Assembly: GCA_903840165.1 (NCBI GenBank)
Contig: CAIMEY010000079.1
Coordinates: 1-55,622 of the forward strand
From: an uncultured Myxococcales bacterium
GTDB lineage: Bacteria; Myxococcota_A; UBA9042
Direction of reading: 5' to 3'
DNA length: 55,622 bases
The translations under genes and the position numbers were made by a program. Of the stretch, positions 33,835 to 42,477 are shown piece by piece (position 1 is the stretch's first letter; each line of letters begins with the position of its first letter). Under the pieces are notes generated by a model. The model was not told the origin of the DNA and searched no databases. It saw nothing but the letters and a program-made list of their open reading frames with translations.

Positions 33835-35013
33835 CTATCGCGCCCGCAACCGGGCCAGCGCACCGTTGAGCTTGTCCAGAGCTAGGTGCAACTGCTCCGG
33901 TGGCACGGCGGTATAGCAGACTCGGGCCCAATTGCTGAAATCTTGGCCGAAAACGTTGCCCGGACTGAGGCAAACGCCCTGTTCCAGCAGTTCGAGGAGC
34001 CAGTCAATCGCCGACTGCCCCTGCAAATCATCTGTCAAATCAATGAATACGTAGCCACCGCCCTGAGCCGGACGAAACTTGGCATCTAGGCGGCTCGCGA
34101 CAGTGGCGGCAGCTTGCTGATACAATTCACGGGTTTCACTAACCCATGGGTCCGCCCCTTCGATCGCGCCCAGCACCGCCAACTGCCCCACGAGCGGTAC
34201 CTGATAGACGTGGTGGGTGCAACTCAGGCGCAGCGTCTCAAGCCACGCACCATGGCCAACGACAAATCCGATCCGTAACCCCGCAAGCGCATAGCTCTTT
34301 GAGGCCGTGAACACGCTCGCCGTCCTCTCCTTCATCCCGGGCAAGGTCGCCATCCAGGTATGCACGGCGTCCGCGTACACGTAGTGGTAATACGCTTCAT
34401 CAGCCATGACCCAAAGGTCCGAATCAACACAGAATTTTGCCAAGTCCGCCGACTCTTCTGGCGTCAAAACGGTCCCGCAGGGATTGTTCGGGCTCGTCAC
34501 GTACAAGGCCACGGTGCGGTCCGTCAGGTGCGGCCGCAAAATAGCAGCGGGGGTCTCCCCTTGGCGCAGGCGGTCATAAAAGGGCACCTCCACCGGAACA
34601 CCGCCGTGGGACTCGATAATTCCGCGCACCAGTGGCCAATACGGCGACAAAAGCAGCACTTCATCGCCGGGCTGTAGCCACATATGCCAGATCGCCGCGA
34701 TCGCGCCCGTGCCGCCCACGGTCACCACCACATCGTCGGCCGTGACGCCCGGCAGCCCATCTCGGCCGCAGCGGTCAGCCAGCGCCTGTCGCAATGGCAT
34801 GTAACCATTGGGATGTGCATACTGATAGCCATTGGCGGGCAGGCGGTCCACAGCGCGATGCAGCAGGGCCGACTCATGAGGTTGCCGATAAGTATCGCCA
34901 AGATGCAGCGGGATCGGTGGCGAAGGCAGGTGCGGGAAGCGGGCCGCCAGCTGGGTGAAGACCGAGGGACGCAGGACCTGGACGTGGGGGTTGGCGACAG
35001 GGGGACGGGGCAT
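33835..35013 (-). CDS. Class I/II PLP-dependent aminotransferase
   Basis: A 392-aa fold-type I aminotransferase; AAGGAA precedes the ATG. It shows SPNNPCGTV, VMADEAYYHYVY, the PLP Lys239 in FTASKSYALAGLRIGF, and an Arg near the C-terminus (RVCYTAVPPEQL region). The sequence suits the aspartate/alanine-type branch. The substrate is not predictable from sequence alone. It is transcribed from its own promoter-like motif on the minus strand. Confidence 0.9.
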   Translation of the reverse strand: MPRPPVANPHVQVLRPSVFTQLAARFPHLPSPPIPLHLGDTYRQPHESALLHRAVDRLPANGYQYAHPNGYMPLRQALADRCGRDGLPGVTADDVVVTVGGTGAIAAIWHMWLQPGDEVLLLSPYWPLVRGIIESHGGVPVEVPFYDRLRQGETPAAILRPHLTDRTVALYVTSPNNPCGTVLTPEESADLAKFCVDSDLWVMADEAYYHYVYADAVHTWMATLPGMKERTASVFTASKSYALAGLRIGFVVGHGAWLETLRLSCTHHVYQVPLVGQLAVLGAIEGADPWVSETRELYQQAAATVASRLDAKFRPAQGGGYVFIDLTDDLQGQSAIDWLLELLEQGVCLSPGNVFGQDFSNWARVCYTAVPPEQLHLALDKLNGALARLRAR

Positions 35014-35030
35014 TTCCTTACTTCCTCATT

Positions 35031-35060
35031 ATTTCAGCTAGATAGAGCCTTGCTATACAA
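35031..35060 (-). promoter_or_regulatory. Promoter-like motif, copy F (minus strand)
   Basis: On the minus strand TTGTAT, then AGCAAGGCTCTATCTAGC (18), then TGAAAT. It ends 17 bases before the aminotransferase start. CTTG-TATAG-CAAG gives an inverted repeat. It faces away from copy E, so the divergent genes each have one. Confidence 0.5.
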
Positions 35061-35159
35061 GAAATTCCCTTGTACTTTCAACAAACGGCCAAGCTTGCTA
35101 CGCCGCCTCGGCGGGCTTCGATCACGGGCTCTGCCGCGAATTCCGGAGCTGCCTGGCGA

Positions 35160-35189
35160 TTGTATAGCAACCCCTTAACTCTATGTTCT
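35160..35189 (+). promoter_or_regulatory. Promoter-like motif, copy E
   Basis: TTGTAT, spacer AGCAACCCCTTAACTCTA (18), TGTTCT. It is about 170 bases before the YfgM-like gene start. The interval 35014-35359 has no other feature. Confidence 0.5.
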
Positions 35190-35359
35190 GTTTGCAGATT
35201 TTTCCACAACGGCTGATCCAAGGTGCCTGCTACCCCCTTGACAGAAAGCGATTCTGGCACTACCTAGGCCTCGCCGCAACGGCCATCGCGCCGCGGCCGC
35301 CCAGGCCGATTCCGTTTGGAGTCTGGTTTGGCAACAACGACTTTGATCATGAGGCCCTG

Positions 35360-36229
35360 ATGGCACGCCGGATTCGCAAGCCCAAGAATGAAGCTCAAGC
35401 CCAGCCGCAATCGATTCTGGAGACGCCCGAAATCGTCGACCAGAAGTTGTGGTCGCTTTCGGACTGGATGGAGGAGCACTGGCGAACGGTGTTCGGAGTT
35501 CTCCTTGGCGTTTCGGTAGTTTGGGGTGGTTTCGGCATCTTCCAGATCTTCTCGGCGCACCGCGACGACAAGAAGGCCGAGGGTACGGCCGCGTTGTTTG
35601 AGCAAGCCGCCCTGCCGATCGTGCCTCCCCAGGACAAGAAGGAGCAAGAGGCCGAGCAGGCCGCGGGCGATGAAGAGGGCAAGGACGACGCCAAAGCCGC
35701 CAAAGAAAAGGCCGACGCCGCAGCCGCGAAAAAGAAAGACGAATTGCCCAGTTTCCCGACTGAGCGCGCGCGCGCCGAAGCGGTCGTTAAGGCGTTTGCC
35801 GAAGCCAAGGTCGACGCGCCTGCCATCGGTCCGCTAGTTGGTGGTGCCAAGGCGACACTCGGTGATTTTCAAGCACAATTGACGGCGGTCGACGCAGCCC
35901 TCACCACGGCCAAAGACAGTGCCCTGGCGTTGCCGCTGCACATTCAGCGCGCTACAGCCTTGGCTGGCTTGGGCAAGACGCCCGAGGCCGCTGCGGAATG
36001 GGCCGTTGTGGAAGCCGCTGATACGACGACGTTTGGCAAGGCGCTGGCCAAAGAACGGCAGGGCGACTTGGTCAACCCGTCCCTGGTCAAGGCTGGCGGC
36101 AGCGCCGACAAGGCCAAATCCGCCTACGAAGCGGCCATCAAGTTGGCTCGCGTCGGCGACAAGGACCCACCCGCGGGTGCCCTTTCCTACTTGGTAGCTG
36201 ACGTTCGCACCAAGCTGGCTCGCCTGTGA
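35360..36229 (+). CDS. YfgM-like membrane-anchored protein
   Basis: A 289-aa protein; the ATG at 35360 has GAGG upstream. An N-terminal cytoplasmic stretch, WSLSDWMEEHWRTVFGVLLG and then one membrane helix (about 38-57) fit the YfgM/ancillary SecYEG family. A Lys/Ala/Glu-rich periplasmic linker (about 85-125) precedes TPR-like helices. Adjacency to a BamB-like gene, with GTGA overlap, repeats the yfgM-bamB arrangement of Proteobacteria. Role: periplasmic chaperone traffic at the translocon, by homology and context. Confidence 0.65.
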   Translation: MARRIRKPKNEAQAQPQSILETPEIVDQKLWSLSDWMEEHWRTVFGVLLGVSVVWGGFGIFQIFSAHRDDKKAEGTAALFEQAALPIVPPQDKKEQEAEQAAGDEEGKDDAKAAKEKADAAAAKKKDELPSFPTERARAEAVVKAFAEAKVDAPAIGPLVGGAKATLGDFQAQLTAVDAALTTAKDSALALPLHIQRATALAGLGKTPEAAAEWAVVEAADTTTFGKALAKERQGDLVNPSLVKAGGSADKAKSAYEAAIKLARVGDKDPPAGALSYLVADVRTKLARL

Positions 36230-37428
36230 TTTACCACTTATTGCAGCAGGTTGCGCGGCGGACGGCGTGGCTGGGTTCGGCCGCGACGAGGCGTGTGGCC
36301 TGGGCGCTGAGCTTGGTTCTGTGTAGTGGCTGGGTGGCGCCAACCTATGCTATTGACAACGGTTTTACCGACGCGTCAGAGCCCAAGCTGCAGCTGTGGT
36401 ACCGCGTCGCCCTACGGGACCCGCCGGCTCAGGACTGGAAGCCCCGCGAAAATGGCGGCATTCTGCCTTCCCCTTCAGGAACAATCCTTTACGTGCCTGC
36501 GGCCAATGGCCTGCACGCCGTAGAAATGGCGACCGGCAAGGTCCTGTGGTCGTTGGCAACGTCCGAACGCATCGATAGTACACCGGTCATCGCTGGCACT
36601 CGCATATATGCTGTGACTTCTGCTGGCAAAGTGTACGCGCTGGATGCGCGGACCGGCCTGGCGCAGTGGAAACAGCCAACCCTGCTGGAAGCCGCGGCCC
36701 AAGGCCCTCTGGCCGCCGACGCCCATCACGTCTACGCCGTTGCCGACCCGGGTGCCGTGATCGCGCTCGACCTAAAAACAGGTGTGACAGCATGGACTTA
36801 TCGCACTGAGGTACAAAGAGACTTCTTGCTCGCCGGCCAGGGCGGTGCGCTGACCCATGACAACACGGTCTACGTGGGCACGCCAACGGGCAAACTGGTG
36901 GCCTTAGCCGCCCGCGATGGCGGTCTCACTTGGGAAGTAGCCCTGGACCGACCTGCGCGAAGTCCCTATGCCGACGTGGACTTAACGCCCGTGTGGGTGC
37001 CACGGCCAGCCGGCGCTTGGCTGCTGGCTTCCAGCCACAGCGGCGGTCTATCAGCCGTGCAAGCCGCTGACGGCCTCAAGGTTTGGACCTATGATTTCCA
37101 AGCCTTGGGCGAACCCGTGGTCGACAAAGGGCGCGTTTACGTCGCCGGTGCCGAGGGGTCGCTGCACATTGTCGACCTCGCCACGGGGCACCGCCTGCTG
37201 GCGCGCAAGTTGCCGGGCGTTTGCAGTGGTCAGATTGCGCTGTTCCCAAGTAAGGACCTGATTCTTTTGCCTTCTGAGGCCGGTCTCGATCTGATTTCCA
37301 TGACGAGCCTTTTGCCCTGGAGCCGGCAGCTAACCGAGACCGGCTTTGCCTCAGCCCCGCTTGTTGGCCAGAACACGGCCTTTGCCATGTCCAATGGCGG
37401 GGTTCTCTACGCATTCGGCATCCATTAG
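36226..37428 (+). CDS. BamB-like PQQ beta-propeller protein
   Basis: A 400-aa protein. The GTG overlaps the preceding stop. A signal peptide (about 20-43, ending PTYAI) leads into repeated beta-propeller blades of the PQQ type (VYALDARTGLAQWK, VIALDLKTGVTAWTY, LVALAARDGGLTWE). BamB is a lipoprotein of the beta-barrel assembly machine. This protein shows no lipobox, so it may be a soluble periplasmic relative. Coupling to the YfgM-like gene supports an envelope role. Confidence 0.7.
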   Translation: MIYHLLQQVARRTAWLGSAATRRVAWALSLVLCSGWVAPTYAIDNGFTDASEPKLQLWYRVALRDPPAQDWKPRENGGILPSPSGTILYVPAANGLHAVEMATGKVLWSLATSERIDSTPVIAGTRIYAVTSAGKVYALDARTGLAQWKQPTLLEAAAQGPLAADAHHVYAVADPGAVIALDLKTGVTAWTYRTEVQRDFLLAGQGGALTHDNTVYVGTPTGKLVALAARDGGLTWEVALDRPARSPYADVDLTPVWVPRPAGAWLLASSHSGGLSAVQAADGLKVWTYDFQALGEPVVDKGRVYVAGAEGSLHIVDLATGHRLLARKLPGVCSGQIALFPSKDLILLPSEAGLDLISMTSLLPWSRQLTETGFASAPLVGQNTAFAMSNGGVLYAFGIH

Positions 37429-37565
37429 GTCTGGCAGCAGGATGGTCGCTGCCGATCGCTGACCCGTCGTTTGCTTGTAATTTTAGTGGTTTAGAACGCT
37501 TGCCGTTCAACATCACGTCATAGACCAACCCAAATCGCCGCTAGGACCCGGCAAACGGAGTTCCA

Positions 37566-37877
37566 ATGGACCCAGCCTTACAGCAACGCCTGCGTACGCA
37601 CCTCGGGCAGAAGGGAATAGCCGTCAACGCCGAGCTAACAGCCTTGCTTTCCAAGCAAAACACGACGTTAGCCACGTTGAAACTGCCTCAGGAACGCAAG
37701 CCAGGGATGACACGCATCGAGCGGTTGCAGCTGTTCCTGACTCATATCAGCGATGCACAAAAGCGTTTGGGCACAGAGGCTTGGGGCCGATGCGCGACTT
37801 GTGGCGGACCGATCAGTGAGGCCGTCCTGATCGAGACGCCCTGGCAAAGCCACTGCGCGTCCTGCCCTGACGACTAG
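37566..37877 (+). CDS. DksA/TraR-type zinc-finger protein
   Basis: A 103-aa protein with CGGAG upstream. The C-terminal C4 finger CATCGG near residue 78 with CASC near residue 98 is diagnostic, and the N-terminal half is a helical hairpin. It is shorter than DksA and lacks a clear coiled-coil acidic tip (DxxDxA), so it is closer to TraR or YbiI. The stop TAG lies inside a CTAG where a mini-element begins. Confidence 0.8.
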   Translation: MDPALQQRLRTHLGQKGIAVNAELTALLSKQNTTLATLKLPQERKPGMTRIERLQLFLTHISDAQKRLGTEAWGRCATCGGPISEAVLIETPWQSHCASCPDD

Positions 37878-37983
37878 TACACGTAACCCCAAAGTGCTTT
37901 GCGTGGTACCGGAAAGAACTCGGCGTCGGCCAGGGCCCCGGCCGCACGCGCGGGCGACGTGGCCATGGGCCCCCCTGAAACTA
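37878..37983 (-). mobile_element. CTAG-flanked mini-element, copy 3 (inverted, internally deleted, about 106 bp)
   Basis: The sequence after CTAG (37874-37877) reads TACACGTAACCCC, the inverted right end of the 237-bp element. CCGGAAAGAACTCGGCGT and CCCCTGAAACTA match the right arm and the left-centre in reverse order. The middle has been lost. It sits on the stop codon of the DksA-like gene, as copy 2 sits on that of the pump gene. Confidence 0.7.
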
Positions 37984-37989
37984 ATCCGT

Positions 37990-38865
37990 TCACGCCTCAA
38001 GGGAGCCTTGACGCGGCTGCCCCAGCCACCAAGCGCGGGCACCCAGCGCTACGAGCACCAGCGACCCGCCTAAGATCGAGCCAATTCCAGGCTTTTCGCC
38101 AATGCCCATCCAAACCCAAATGGGCGTCGCGGCCGGCTCGAGCAGGGCCAGCAGGCCAGCCGTCGCGGCAGAGACCGTGCGCAAACCCCGCAAAAACAAA
38201 AGGTAAGCTAGCGCCATCTGCACGATGCCGAGCCACAGTAGTGCGAAGATGGCACGCGGCTGCGCCAAGTGAATCATTGGTTCGCGCACCAAGGCCAGCG
38301 AAAAGACCATGGCGAGCAAATTGCCAAGCGTAACAGAAGCCTGCGCGTCCCCATGCTTGCCGTGCCGGGCGTCGCGCCGCATGCCCAGGACGGCGCCGGC
38401 GTAGCAAAAGCCCGAAAATGCGGCCAAGAGGTTGCCCGGCAGTGCGTCGCCGTGCAGCCCCGCCTGCCAGTCCAACCCCGTGCCAAGACACAGGAACATG
38501 CCCAGGAGGCAAGCCAAACCGGCCCAAAGGTCCACGGCTTGAATCGGTTCGCCAAGTACGCGCGGCGCCAGGGCGATCATCCAGGCTGTGCCGGTGTACT
38601 GCAGTAAGATCGCATTGGCGGCCGTGGTCAGCTTCACGGAGACGACAAAGCTCGTGATCATGCCGGCATAGGCCAGCGCCGTCGGCCAACTGGCGCGCCG
38701 GAGGTTCGGTCGGAGGACAATCAGGTAAAACAGACTGGTGATCACTGCGCGGCCGAAGCAGACCAGCGGTCCGCTCAAGGGCGCCATCTTGATGAACAAG
38801 CCACCCGTGGACCAGAGCAATGCAGCCAGCAGAATCGCACCATTTCCCTGCAAAATCAGATTCAT
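37990..38865 (-). CDS. EamA/RhaT-family (DMT) transporter
   Basis: A 291-aa protein from the ATG at 38865; the frame is open upstream to 38973. Ten hydrophobic segments make up two five-helix EamA repeats. The pattern LLAALLWSTGGLFIK, with AGMITSFVVSVKLTTAANAILLQYTGTAW, is typical of the family. The substrate is unknown; relatives export amino acids or metabolites. It is convergent with the DksA-like gene across mini-element copy 3. Confidence 0.83.
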   Translation of the reverse strand: MNLILQGNGAILLAALLWSTGGLFIKMAPLSGPLVCFGRAVITSLFYLIVLRPNLRRASWPTALAYAGMITSFVVSVKLTTAANAILLQYTGTAWMIALAPRVLGEPIQAVDLWAGLACLLGMFLCLGTGLDWQAGLHGDALPGNLLAAFSGFCYAGAVLGMRRDARHGKHGDAQASVTLGNLLAMVFSLALVREPMIHLAQPRAIFALLWLGIVQMALAYLLFLRGLRTVSAATAGLLALLEPAATPIWVWMGIGEKPGIGSILGGSLVLVALGARAWWLGQPRQGSLEA

Positions 38866-39088
38866 CAGTAACCTAGGGCCGCAGGTCTCCATTCCCTTGC
38901 TGGTGTGCGGCGGGCAAGGGGCAATCGCTTCGGCGGCTGGCGCGGTCGTCGCGGCATCGGTCGTGGGGGCCAAGGTTGCCTGTTGCCCCAGGTCTTGCCA
39001 AGATGGGCGCGCAGGGTTGCCCTATGAACGTCGCCGCTGGGGCGCCGCAAGTTCATGAAACAGCGAATGAAACGCGCCAAGGAGCTGA

Positions 39089-39472
39089 ATGATGCCAACG
39101 TGGATGCTCATCAGCCTAGGTGGAGCCGTAGGCACGGCGGCCAGGTACGGCCTGTCCCTTTGGCTGCCGCAGGTGGCGGGCACGCGTTTTCCGTGGGCCA
39201 CGCTGAGCGTCAACTTGCTCGGCTCTTTTCTCTTAGCGATCATCATGTTCGCTGGGCTGCGTGCCGGAATCCTCTCGCCGACGTGGCGCATGACCCTGGG
39301 CACTGGCGTCATGGGCGGCTTTACCACCTACTCCACGTTTAGCTATGAAACATTGAGCTATTTGCAGGCTGGAAACTGGCGTTTGGGACTAGCCAACACG
39401 GCCGCCACGCTGGTCGGATGCCTGGCCGCTGCAGCAGGCGGACACGCCCTTGCCAGAAGCATCTGGGCCTAA
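39089..39472 (+). CDS. crcB: Fluoride channel FluC/CrcB
   Basis: A 127-aa protein with AAGGAG upstream and four membrane helices. GGAVGTAARYGL, NLLGSFLLA and the diagnostic GFTTYSTFSYE are all present, giving the Phe/Thr/Asn ligands of the double-barrelled channel. It protects against environmental fluoride. No fluoride riboswitch consensus (GGNGATGG...CUGAUG) is visible in the 115 bases upstream. Confidence 0.93.
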   Translation: MMPTWMLISLGGAVGTAARYGLSLWLPQVAGTRFPWATLSVNLLGSFLLAIIMFAGLRAGILSPTWRMTLGTGVMGGFTTYSTFSYETLSYLQAGNWRLGLANTAATLVGCLAAAAGGHALARSIWA

Positions 39473-39539
39473 GGCAACTGCCTGAGAAAAAAGGCAATCA
39501 CACCCCGGCCTTGGGGCCAGAGTCAGCCTTGCGCCGGGG

Positions 39540-40598
39540 CTACTTGCGCGTCGGCTTTTCCACCGGGCTAGTCAGCCCCTTACCGGGGTCAAAGGCCGCC
39601 GAGAAGGCCGGCACCTTCGGGAACAAGAACGCCGGAACATGTGAGAAATCACCTAGATATACGGTAGCGCCGTTCTGTCCCAGTTGGGCCAGGGCCTCGT
39701 ATGCCTTTTGCATCACCATCAACGGCGTCAGCGCCAAAGCTTCAGAATGCTTCATTTCTGCCCGGGCTTTAGCGAGCAGCGTCGTTTCTTCGGCCTCCGC
39801 CCGCGCCTTGGTGACGCGAATGGTGGCCGCCGAATCCGCCTCCACCTTAGCTAAGTCCGCCTGAGCCTTAGCAACTTCCACCCGCCGCTGCGCTTCCCGC
39901 AGTTCCGCCTCGGCCTTGATGCGCTCCCGCTCGGCCTGGTGTTCCAGTTCCAACTTGCGACGCAGGGCCTCGTTGTCCAAAATCACCTTCTGGCGCGCAG
40001 TGTCCTGTTCGCCAACCAGCTTATCCTGAATTGCCCGAGCGATTTCAGGCGAATAGCCGACCCCCTCCAAGGTAATCGACGTAATTTCAACGTGTTTTCC
40101 GCCGGTTCGCCGCCTTAGGTCCTGTTCAATTTCATTTTCAATTTGTTCATTGATCTTTTGCAGTTCCATGTAGCTGTGATGGGCAAAGACGCCGCGCGCG
40201 GCGCTACGGAACTCCGGACCAATGACTTCTTCGTAGAACATCGGACCGATTTCTGTATCCAGTTCATAGAGTTCTGCAATCACGGGCCGATAGATGACGG
40301 CCAGGCGCAAGGTCAACTGCAGCCCTTCCTGCGAAGTGGTCTGAATTTCCTCGCGGTGTGTGGTATAGGTGACGTCGAAGTCATCGATTCTACCCAGGAA
40401 TCCAGTCCAATGCAGGCCAGGCTGCACGACTTCATGCTGCAGACCTGCAAAGCGGTCAAACAACAAACCGCGATGCCCAGGCTCCACGGTTGCACAGCCC
40501 ACGGCGGCAAATGCGATGCCCCCCAGGATCAGTAAGCGTGCGAACGGCAATAAATAGCCTGGATTCACAGGGAATTTTTGCTGTAGTGGGTCGTTCAT
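39540..40598 (-). CDS. Prohibitin/SPFH-domain protein, lipobox-like N-terminus
   Basis: A 352-aa protein; the ATG at 40598 has GGAGG upstream. A hydrophobic stretch ending AAVGCATVEPGHRG precedes the SPFH core (ATVEPGHRGLLF, then EEIQTTSQEGLQLTLRLAVIYRP), followed by a long Glu/Ala/Lys coiled coil (about 195-290). This resembles prohibitins that scaffold membrane proteases such as FtsH. The AVGC before the core could be a lipobox, which would give a lipidated prohibitin, as in some Myxococcota. Confidence 0.83.
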   Translation of the reverse strand: MNDPLQQKFPVNPGYLLPFARLLILGGIAFAAVGCATVEPGHRGLLFDRFAGLQHEVVQPGLHWTGFLGRIDDFDVTYTTHREEIQTTSQEGLQLTLRLAVIYRPVIAELYELDTEIGPMFYEEVIGPEFRSAARGVFAHHSYMELQKINEQIENEIEQDLRRRTGGKHVEITSITLEGVGYSPEIARAIQDKLVGEQDTARQKVILDNEALRRKLELEHQAERERIKAEAELREAQRRVEVAKAQADLAKVEADSAATIRVTKARAEAEETTLLAKARAEMKHSEALALTPLMVMQKAYEALAQLGQNGATVYLGDFSHVPAFLFPKVPAFSAAFDPGKGLTSPVEKPTRK

Positions 40599-40678
40599 GC
40601 CTTGCCTCCGTACGTTGCGGGTCCAGGCCCGCATGTCGATAAATTCCAACGTCTTTTCAAGGTTCGCCAGCGTGATGC

Positions 40679-41206
40679 CTAGCGAGGCGCGCCGTCCAAC
40701 CAGCCGCCAATGTCATGGCCAAGCTGGGCCACGCAACGGCCCGCCACCTGAGCGGCCTGTTCTGTCGTGTCGTCAGTGCCCGAAGCCCGGCAACGCACTT
40801 GGGTTTGCGCTAGATAGATGTGTCCAACCACCGTGCGCAGCGTAACGCGAACGTCGAGCTCGACGACTAAGCTCTCCCGTTGGGACGCGGCGTGACTGCG
40901 AATCAGCTCGACCTGCAACTGCCAGCCGCCATTACGTTCTTGCCGATGCGCGTCCGCCCAGGCCGCGGTTGACTGGCCGACCGCTCGTCCGATCGCGAGT
41001 TGCAGGTCGGTCAGCACGTAGCGGCTGCCACGGGTCGGCAGCGGGTCTTCGCCCCCCGCGACGGTCGTCAAGATCTGCATCGGCACGGCGGGGCGCTCAG
41101 CGGTGACGACCTGAGGCGGCCCCGCGATGACAGGGACCAGCTCGGCACAACCACCCAGCAAAGCCAACCACGCACCAACAAACGAGAAAAGCAAGAAGGG
41201 ACGCAC
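40679..41206 (-). CDS. Lipoprotein of unknown function
   Basis: A 175-aa protein from the GTG at 41206 (GAGG upstream). The signal peptide is RPFLLFSFVGAWLALLGGC, with a lipobox LGGC. The mature part (about 155 aa) has no obvious motif. The layout (short Pro-rich linker, then an alpha/beta domain with conserved Cys pair RCRASG, GRCVAQ) resembles ABC-type transport auxiliary lipoproteins of the PqiC/YajI kind, but I would not assign it. It follows the prohibitin gene's promoter side. Confidence 0.55.
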   Translation of the reverse strand: MRPFLLFSFVGAWLALLGGCAELVPVIAGPPQVVTAERPAVPMQILTTVAGGEDPLPTRGSRYVLTDLQLAIGRAVGQSTAAWADAHRQERNGGWQLQVELIRSHAASQRESLVVELDVRVTLRTVVGHIYLAQTQVRCRASGTDDTTEQAAQVAGRCVAQLGHDIGGWLDGAPR

Positions 41207-41322
41207 GATCGCCTCGCCGCGCCGGAAGCTGCCGCCGGCTGGTGAGATCTGCAACGCGCGACGCGGCTATTTCATTCACGGCGGCGGAGGTGTTCCTACT
41301 CGCCGATTTCGCGCGTCGAGCC

Positions 41323-41352
41323 TTGTATAGCAAGCCCGTAACTGAATATTTT
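41323..41352 (+). promoter_or_regulatory. Promoter-like motif, copy G
   Basis: TTGTAT, spacer AGCAAGCCCGTAACTGAA (18), TATTTT, followed by TTACTTGTTTTTATTC. It is about 145 bases before the cyclophilin lipoprotein. CTTG-TATAG-CAAG is an inverted repeat. Confidence 0.55.
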
Positions 41353-41497
41353 TACTTGTTTTTATTCTGGTCGCGTCAGTCAAGAGACAGCCCCCTTGCA
41401 ATGCCGCTGCAATTTGGCAACCCTATGCGGCCTTGTGCCGCCCATACTCGGGTTTTGGCGCGCCCCATTTCGGCCTGATGGCCGGTCAGGAGAAACC

Positions 41498-42343
41498 ATG
41501 TTCCGTATTCATTTCCAGGGGATTGCTCTCGCTCTGGCCGTTGCCAGTGCGCCCCTGTCTGCCTGTGAGAAGAAGGTTGAGGCACCAGCGGCCGAAGCTG
41601 CTAAGCCTGCTGATGGTGCTAAGCCTGCTGATGGTGTTAAGCCTGCTGAAGCCGCCAAGCCGGCGGAGGCTGCAAAACCGGCCGAAGCGCCTAAACCCGC
41701 TGAGCCAGCCAAACCTGCTGAGCCGGCCAAAGCTGGCGAAGGCGACAAGCCCGCCGCCGCCCCTGGAGATGCTGTGAAAGACCCGAAATTGGCAACGGAA
41801 AAAGCCCCCGAGGAGTTCAAGGCCAAGTTCCACACGACCAAGGGCGACTTCGTCTTTGCCGTCCATCGCGCCTGGTCGCCCAACGGCGCCGATCGGTTCT
41901 ACAACCTGATCAAGATCGGTTACTTCAAGGATCTAGCATTCTTCCGCGCCATTGCTGGCTTTATGTGCCAGTTCGGCATCCATGGCGACCCGGCAATGAA
42001 CACGATCTGGCGCGAAGCCCGCATCCAAGACGACCCACCCGCCGGACACACCAACGCCCGCGGAACGATTGTGTTTGCCAAGCCGGGTATGCCCAACGCG
42101 CGTTCGGTGCAATTCTTCATTAACTTCAAGGACAACGCAATGCTCGACGGCATGGGCTTCACGCCGTTTGGCGCGGTGGTCGAGGGCCTGGACGTCGTCG
42201 ACAAGATCAATACCGAATACGGCGAAGGTGCCCCGCGGGGCCGCGGTCCCGACCAGATGCGCGTGCAGACTGAGGGCAATGCCTACCTCAAGAAGGATTT
42301 CCCGAACCTTGATTACATCAAGAGCGTTGAGATCCTTCCGTAA
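41498..42343 (+). CDS. Cyclophilin-type peptidyl-prolyl isomerase, lipoprotein
   Basis: A 281-aa protein; the ATG at 41498 has AGGAG upstream. The signal peptide ends PLSAC (lipobox), giving a lipid-anchored protein. A 75-residue Pro-Ala-Glu-Lys repeat linker (KPAEAAKPAE type) follows, and then a cyclophilin domain: FYNLIKIGYFKDLAFFRAIAGFMCQFG, GTIVFAKPGMPNARSVQFFIN, PFGAVVEGLDVVDKI. The active-site Arg/Phe/Gln/Phe positions are recognisable. Periplasmic foldase or outer-membrane protein helper. Confidence 0.88.
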   Translation: MFRIHFQGIALALAVASAPLSACEKKVEAPAAEAAKPADGAKPADGVKPAEAAKPAEAAKPAEAPKPAEPAKPAEPAKAGEGDKPAAAPGDAVKDPKLATEKAPEEFKAKFHTTKGDFVFAVHRAWSPNGADRFYNLIKIGYFKDLAFFRAIAGFMCQFGIHGDPAMNTIWREARIQDDPPAGHTNARGTIVFAKPGMPNARSVQFFINFKDNAMLDGMGFTPFGAVVEGLDVVDKINTEYGEGAPRGRGPDQMRVQTEGNAYLKKDFPNLDYIKSVEILP

Positions 42344-42460
42344 TTGCTCCGACGTCACGGCAACTACCGCCCAGCGATGCAGAATTCGCGCGATCGGTGG
42401 GCGGTAGTGGTCGAAAATGGCCGCCGATCCAGTTTACCTGCATGATTTTATAGCCTTGGA

Positions 42461-42477
42461 CCCTTGTACTACAAGGG
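42461..42477. promoter_or_regulatory. 17-bp perfect palindrome before the giant lipoprotein gene
   Basis: CCCTTGTACTACAAGGG has 8-bp arms around a central C. Its core is a more symmetric version of CCTTG-TATAG-CAAGG seen in promoter-like motifs D, F and G. No -10-like hexamer follows at 18 bp. The rest of 42344-42762 holds no gene I can support. Confidence 0.5.

Noticed and set aside
38974..39088. Fluoride riboswitch upstream of crcB
   Set aside because: The expected GGNGATGG core and the CUGAUG strand are not found.
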